Assembly (NCBI GenBank): GCA_008973525.1
Contig: WACJ01000009.1
Span: 868,001 to 932,000 of the forward strand
Direction: 5' to 3'
DNA: 64,000 nucleotides
Source of the DNA: Stenopsyche tienmushanensis
Taxonomy: Eukaryota; Arthropoda; Insecta; Trichoptera; Stenopsychidae
Positions within the stretch are counted from its first letter, which is position 1, and each line of letters opens with the position of its first letter. Both the position numbers and the translations under genes were made by a program. Positions 59,094 to 64,000 of this stretch are shown in pieces. The notes below the pieces were generated by a model. That model saw only the letters and a program-made list of their open reading frames with translations. It searched no databases and was not told where the DNA came from.

Positions 59094-59573
59094 TACTTAA
59101 ACTTTTTTTGTGCGGTAGATGTGTTTCGCGGAAAATCGCACAAAAAGCTATGATTTACATAGAAACATTGAAGATGCATTCTATGGATTTTTAAACCGCA
59201 TAACTTTGAAACAGTTATATAAAATACATCCAAAGTCGCACAAAAAAAGTTAATGAAGAAACAAGACAACAATAAGGCAATTAAAAAATAACATTTTTAG
59301 TAACATTTAAAGGATGTCTTGCATCATTGTTCAAGTTGATATTTAACATCTGGCATCTTAAATACCAGACATTCAATAGAAAAATACTAATTATTTTAAC
59401 TACAAACTATCATCGCTGTATGATATTTTTCGTTAAAAAATAGTATACCCAGTATCAATATCATCATTGTTCTGTGTTTATTTTCCCTTTCCAACAATAT
59501 ATTTATTAAAAAAATTAAAATTAAATTTTAAAAAACGCATAACTTCGAAATCGCACAAAAAAAGGTTTGGGTA
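59094..59573 (+). mobile_element. TA-flanked MITE family M, copy D
   Basis: TA (59092-59093), then TACTTAAACTTTTTTTGTGC, the TTCTATGGATTTTTAAACCG block and the CTTGCATCATTGTTC block. It ends GCACAAAAAAAGGTTTGGGT and then A, followed by TA (59574-59575). It is the shortest copy (480 bp) and the best defined at both ends. Confidence 0.85.
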
Positions 59574-59643
59574 TATATGTTGATTATATCATATTTTCTC
59601 AACTTTTTAATAAAAATTATTAACATATTTTTATTAGTCTTAA

Positions 59644-59969
59644 CACATTTTTGTTGGGTTATGCATAGCATTAACCTGATGCAGAGCGCATTTGCGAAAG
59701 TTTGCGAAACAAGGACATTTCAGTGAATGTTAACAGCAGTAATTTTTAAAATATGGTGCCAAAAATATTTTATAATTTAAAGAATTTACATCTATGTCAA
59801 TGGCGATGTTAAAGCAATTCAAAAGTGTCAGATTTCAATCTATAATATTTATTATGTTAGACTTTTTTGAAAAATATTGAATCATATGGACAAAAACGCA
59901 TAAGTGGGTCTCCCGCGTTTATCGATAGTACTCGAAATGCACGCATATGTGTAACCCGACAAGAATGTG
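59644..59969. mobile_element. TTAA-flanked MITE (326 bp)
   Basis: TTAA at 59640-59643 and 59970-59973. The left end CACATTTTTGTTGGGTTATG and the right end (reverse complement) CACATTCTTGTCGGGTTACA are clear inverted repeats (about 16 of 20). The start CACATT recalls the right end of the candidate piggyBac element (CACATTGAAGACCG). No ORF. Confidence 0.85.
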
Positions 59970-59973
59970 TTAA

Positions 59974-62109
59974 TGTTGTAAAATATATTCTATTGTTGAT
60001 ATGTAATTATCTGTCAATTTTAAAGCGTTAATATATGAAATTATACCATGATTTTGATTCAATAATGTGGCACTGTGCGTTCTTATGTGATGACATTGTC
60101 TTTCAGGCTACCATAAACTTAAACCCGAATTGAAAAACCATCCGATGGATTTACTGGCGATGCGTTATGTTTAAAAGATTTTTTTATTCGCACACATTTT
60201 CTATTAGCGATTTAATATAACGATTAGAGATAAGCCCAACCCTCGGTGCTACGTTAAGGGTCGACCCTTCGCCCCACTATGTATTGGCTTGGAAGCCATT
60301 GCTCACGATTCTTTATCACCAGAAAATCCCACCAGACACTATCCAGCCATCTTCTTCGGCTGCTATCGTCTGCCCATCTCCCGTTACATCCTACCAGAAT
60401 CCGTTTTGCACAAAATGCTTTTATCTATTAGCTTTTGAACATCTAGAGAAAAAAAAAACAATTTATGGCTCACAATGATACATAATTACAAGTATAGCGA
60501 GGAAAATATTGCTTATGGCTTGATTTATTCGGTTTCGGGCTTCAAAGGGCATTTATTTTCAAGCCGCTCATGATAAATGGCCTATAAATACATATGATTT
60601 AATCTAAGCACGATTTCAACACTTTTATATTTCCAGATTGATAGCTCCTAACAATAGTCGTTCTTATTCAGATTTAAAGAAAGCTGAAATTCATATCTCT
60701 ATAATTTATAATATAAATATATCCAATAAACTATTTTTAATTACATAAATTGGACATATAGATGTTAATAAATATGCTGTTTCTTTTATGCTCACAAAAA
60801 GCATTTAGCACGTTATTTTGTACCGTTTCTTTTTTCCTTTTCCGATAAAACTTCTTACAAATGAGACACTTTTCTGGGACGATCTGATAAAAATTTTGTT
60901 GTTTAAATTTTTGCCGGTATCTTTCGTATCGATATCAGAGTTGGTATCTTCTTGTACCAATTTTATTTTATTTCTTACAATTCCTCACACATGATTATCG
61001 TAAAAATCCAATTAGATCGTTTAATCTCCCACATCTATTTGCAAATGTAGCTTAACATTAAAATATAAGAGGTTCTAATATATTGATAATAATATAACGT
61101 GGATAGATAATAGGGCTTTCTGTTCAAAGTGTGTTTTTCGTTTTAAGCACTTCCTTATCAAGTTTAAAAATTTACTTTGAATTAAAAGAACATTCTTGTA
61201 TAAAATTCTTTGGACTTTCTTATTGAGAATATTTACGTTCTACCTTTAAAACAATAAGGATTCAATACAATTGAAAATAACATATTTAACATAAATTCAG
61301 TATATACGTTACATTAAACTGAGTTATTTATTGGAAATGAACGATATTCCTAGGTCTCTGACAATATTTACCCTTGTCAAAATGCAATTATTAAGTTTGT
61401 TCGAATAGACCAACCAGCTCTAGGATAATCAATTGTATTGCACCCATTTTTCGATGAATCTAATATACTTTTTGATAAGAATTTAATTTTTATTTGATAT
61501 AAAACGTCCATAGATCGATTTCTTGCTCATATTTTGATGCAATAATTAAAACAATTTTTCGGGAAAGGTCGACCAAATTAGCGTACCCCATTGGAGTTCG
61601 ACTATACATTCCATAAATATCATCCCGGGGATATTACAAGCGCCTCATAATACAATGGTGTGAGTGTGTGTGTATATTAAGAGGAAGAGATAATGGAGGA
61701 TGCTGGATCTGGAAGGTTGCAGGAGTGGGCTCGCCGGATGAGCGGGGCCAAGTCACACGCGCCCAAGATAAGCAGATCGAGCAAACTCCGGGTTTTCATT
61801 TTACACTCCATTTCCTCACGAACGAGAAAACTGGCGATCTAATTATAATTCTAGTATCGCGACCTCACACTCTTTTAATATAATGCCATTTGTATCGATT
61901 TAAAATTAACCTGGATTCTTCGGGGCTTTGCTCCAAGCTATTTGCCTCCGAAGTCGATCATTGGGCTAACGAAGAATTTCTCAATGCGACCATTCATTCA
62001 ATAATCTATTTGGATATTTTTAAATAAAAAAACCTCAAACATCATGCAATCATTTTGTCGTATTTTTATTTGAATAATTTTTTTTAAATTTAAATAAAAT
62101 GTGATTTGA
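59974..62109. other. Intron; less AT-rich island at about 61630-61880
   Basis: The island holds a 71-codon + frame without motif and a short TG run. Otherwise AT-rich. Confidence 0.4.
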
Positions 62110-62392
62110 TGTGAGTGAAGGATTCTCCTGTAAATAACTATTTATTCCACACGAGAGAGATATATATATATCTGGCTGCAGGAAGGACGACTTCCCGCAG
62201 CCAAGGCTAACCGACGACTCTCCCGACTCCCGCTTCCTGCACGTCACTAACCAATCGGCAACGATGCACGCGCAAGAAGCGATCGGTCGGTATGCACGAT
62301 GCAATGCATCCGTAGGGCCACAAGAGATGGCGCTGTTAAAATAACACATTGCGCCTGAAGAGAGATGGAAGATGTCGCTGATAACAGCGCTA
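62110..62392 (-). repeat. LTR-like dispersed repeat R1, copy 4 (fullest)
   Basis: On the minus strand it reads from AGCGACATCTTCCATCTCTC through GCGCCATCTCTTGTGGCCCT, the CGGGAGTCGGGAGAGTCGTC block and GGCTGCGGGAAGTCGTCC to GGAATAAATAGTTATTTACA, with a polyadenylation-like AATAAA near its end. The 128-codon frame over it is not a gene. The adjoining 62395-62520 shares words with 39270-39350. Confidence 0.8.
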
Positions 62393-64000
62393 CTGCGAGA
62401 GAGAAGAAAACAATTATCTATCCTTTTTCCGACCAACTATCGCTTGAAGTTTCATTTTTCGCGACGTTAAAGCCAATTTTCTCTACAGCACCTATAAATA
62501 TTTCACTCCAAAAATACCACAAGGAAAATACTCAAAATTAATAGTGTTTTTCGAAGAGATTTATAATATTTGTAATATCACAAATTAAGAGATAAATATT
62601 TTGATAAATTCAAAGTAAAGCAGATGTATTATCATATAAAAATTGCAGAAAATTAAACTTTCATCATTGCTTTCAGCAATCCCTTTTATGGGACCATTAC
62701 CAACTATTTTGACATGGTTTTTCATGGGGTATATGTTTTTTTTTAAATGTGGTCGCCGGCCCCATTTCCTATTCAACCACTTAGCCGCGAGACTACCTAC
62801 AGATATATTATTAAATACATGCTTGTATGAAAATTATGATAAAATATTTAGCAAAAGTATTATGATCAAAATGTCATCCATACTATACCAAAGAAATTGC
62901 GACCTAACTTAAATACACTACCAAATCGACATTTTACCATCTTTGGCTTTTCAAAAATTGTTTAGTCTACTTTAGATTCATAAAAGAGCTTATTATTTAA
63001 TTTCAATTGTTGAAGAGTATAATAAAGATTCATGTAAGATGACTTTAGTCTTCAGATGTTATGGATTTATGTTATGCTACATTCTAAGCCTGGATTGCAA
63101 AATGAATTAACGAATTATCCCTTTGCTTAACTGTTTTGTGGTGTTTTGCACTTATTAAAATATTAATATATTGTCATTGTATGATATATAGGGACTTTAT
63201 AATCGAGCATTCTATTCGAGACCCTTTTAGCGCGCCTCCATTAACATTTTACGACATGTTTTTGTCACATCCCGTCTCCGTATCGACATTGTAAAAGTTT
63301 AATCTTTTCGCCGAATTTTCTCATCTGGAAGAGGACGAATCCCCATAGATTTGGCATCCTCCTCAGTCGTATTCGTACTTGGCAACTTAATCGTCATTTC
63401 GCTCAAGCGATTCACAGAATCGTTTGTAGAAGAGATTGCTTTGCGTGCAGAGCTGATACGTTCCCATATCGGATATGCTACGCAACTGTTCGACTGAACC
63501 GAAATATTAGCTTCAGACGTTCACCCACAAACACCCATCCTTTATAAATCAAATCTAAAGTACATTTGATTCGGCAAAAATGTACCATTTATACATCGGC
63601 AAGTACTATTGGTGGAAATTAACGGTTTTAATACTATGAATATACGCCAGAAGCAAAATCGATGAACCATTCTGCGATTTGTTTCTAAGCTTCAATAAAT
63701 ATAAGCAAACTTTAAAAGCAAAAAGCTAGGGACTGTAAAAATTGTTTGATTTTAGCATTAAATATATTTCCATTTTCGTAAAATTTGTTGAATATTATGA
63801 TGATTTTAAACTAAGCGAAAATATGTTTTATACCAAAGGTCCCCAAACAATAGATCATTGATTATTTTAAAAGACCTTATTATCAATGGAAGAAAAATCA
63901 ATTAATCTAAGCTTATCCGAAAGATTACGTGATTCCAGTTATATAATATATTATATATATGAAAAATTTAAAAATGCTTTTAATACCCCAATAATTTCTA
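62393..64000. other. Intron; less AT-rich island at about 63220-63540
   Basis: The short frames at 62585-62912 are motif-free. The island at about 63220-63540 has several CG dinucleotides and no recognised coding text. The remainder is AT-rich up to the window end. Confidence 0.4.

Larger units (their letters stand above)
43653..64000 (+). other. Intron (5' part) downstream of the second Ig exon
   Basis: It starts GTAAGT. No acceptor followed by Ig, fibronectin or transmembrane coding text was recognised up to the window end, so this intron is at least 20.3 kb unless an exon was missed. Confidence 0.65.

Noticed and set aside
62050..62436. 128-codon minus-strand open frame
   Set aside because: It spans R1 copy 4. 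Similar translated words appear at 55-180, showing that it is repeat sequence.

Overview
This window is AT-rich, repeat-dense animal DNA. It is almost certainly from an insect or other arthropod, and it lies inside one very large gene on the + strand. Only two short stretches look like host coding sequence: 20791-20921 and 43493-43652. Both have good splice sites and compatible phases, and together they encode exactly one I-set-like immunoglobulin domain. The wording of the domain closely matches the Sidestep family of cell-surface Ig proteins, which act in axon guidance and target recognition. The intron between the two halves is 22,571 bp. The flanking introns run off both ends of the window (at least 20.8 kb upstream and 20.3 kb downstream) unless I have missed an exon.

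The rest is intronic DNA carrying decayed transposable elements. There are mariner remnants (4470-5045, 18765-19708, 32710-33060), pieces of a Tc1/mariner-like family (6620-6958, 11130-11232) and a hAT transposase fragment (14627-15995) interrupted by a Kolobok-like element with TTAA target sites (14723-15628). Three relatives of a second Kolobok/Mutator-like family lie at 23405-24607, 42012-43080 and 56570-57011. There is also a Tigger/pogo C-terminus (36505-36880), a probable piggyBac remnant (48925-50761), two TTAA-flanked MITEs (27401-27945, 59644-59969), hAT MITEs (21812-21985 and one near 31795-32071) and a four-copy MITE family flanked by TA.

Other repeats include a four-copy LTR-like repeat of about 250 bp, a foldback family, a 1.5 kb foldback element starting and ending with ACTAG, and a tRNA-derived SINE family. 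Between the repeats are several less AT-rich, apparently single-copy islands that encode nothing I recognise. They are the best places to look for intronic regulatory sequence.

I see no rRNA gene, functional tRNA gene, CRISPR array, operon or complete host gene. I also see no clearly new biological system. The strongest observations are the widely split Ig domain, a nested transposon whose removal restores the interrupted reading frame, and several small DNA-transposon families with clean ends. All family names come from recognising motifs by eye; no database search was done.
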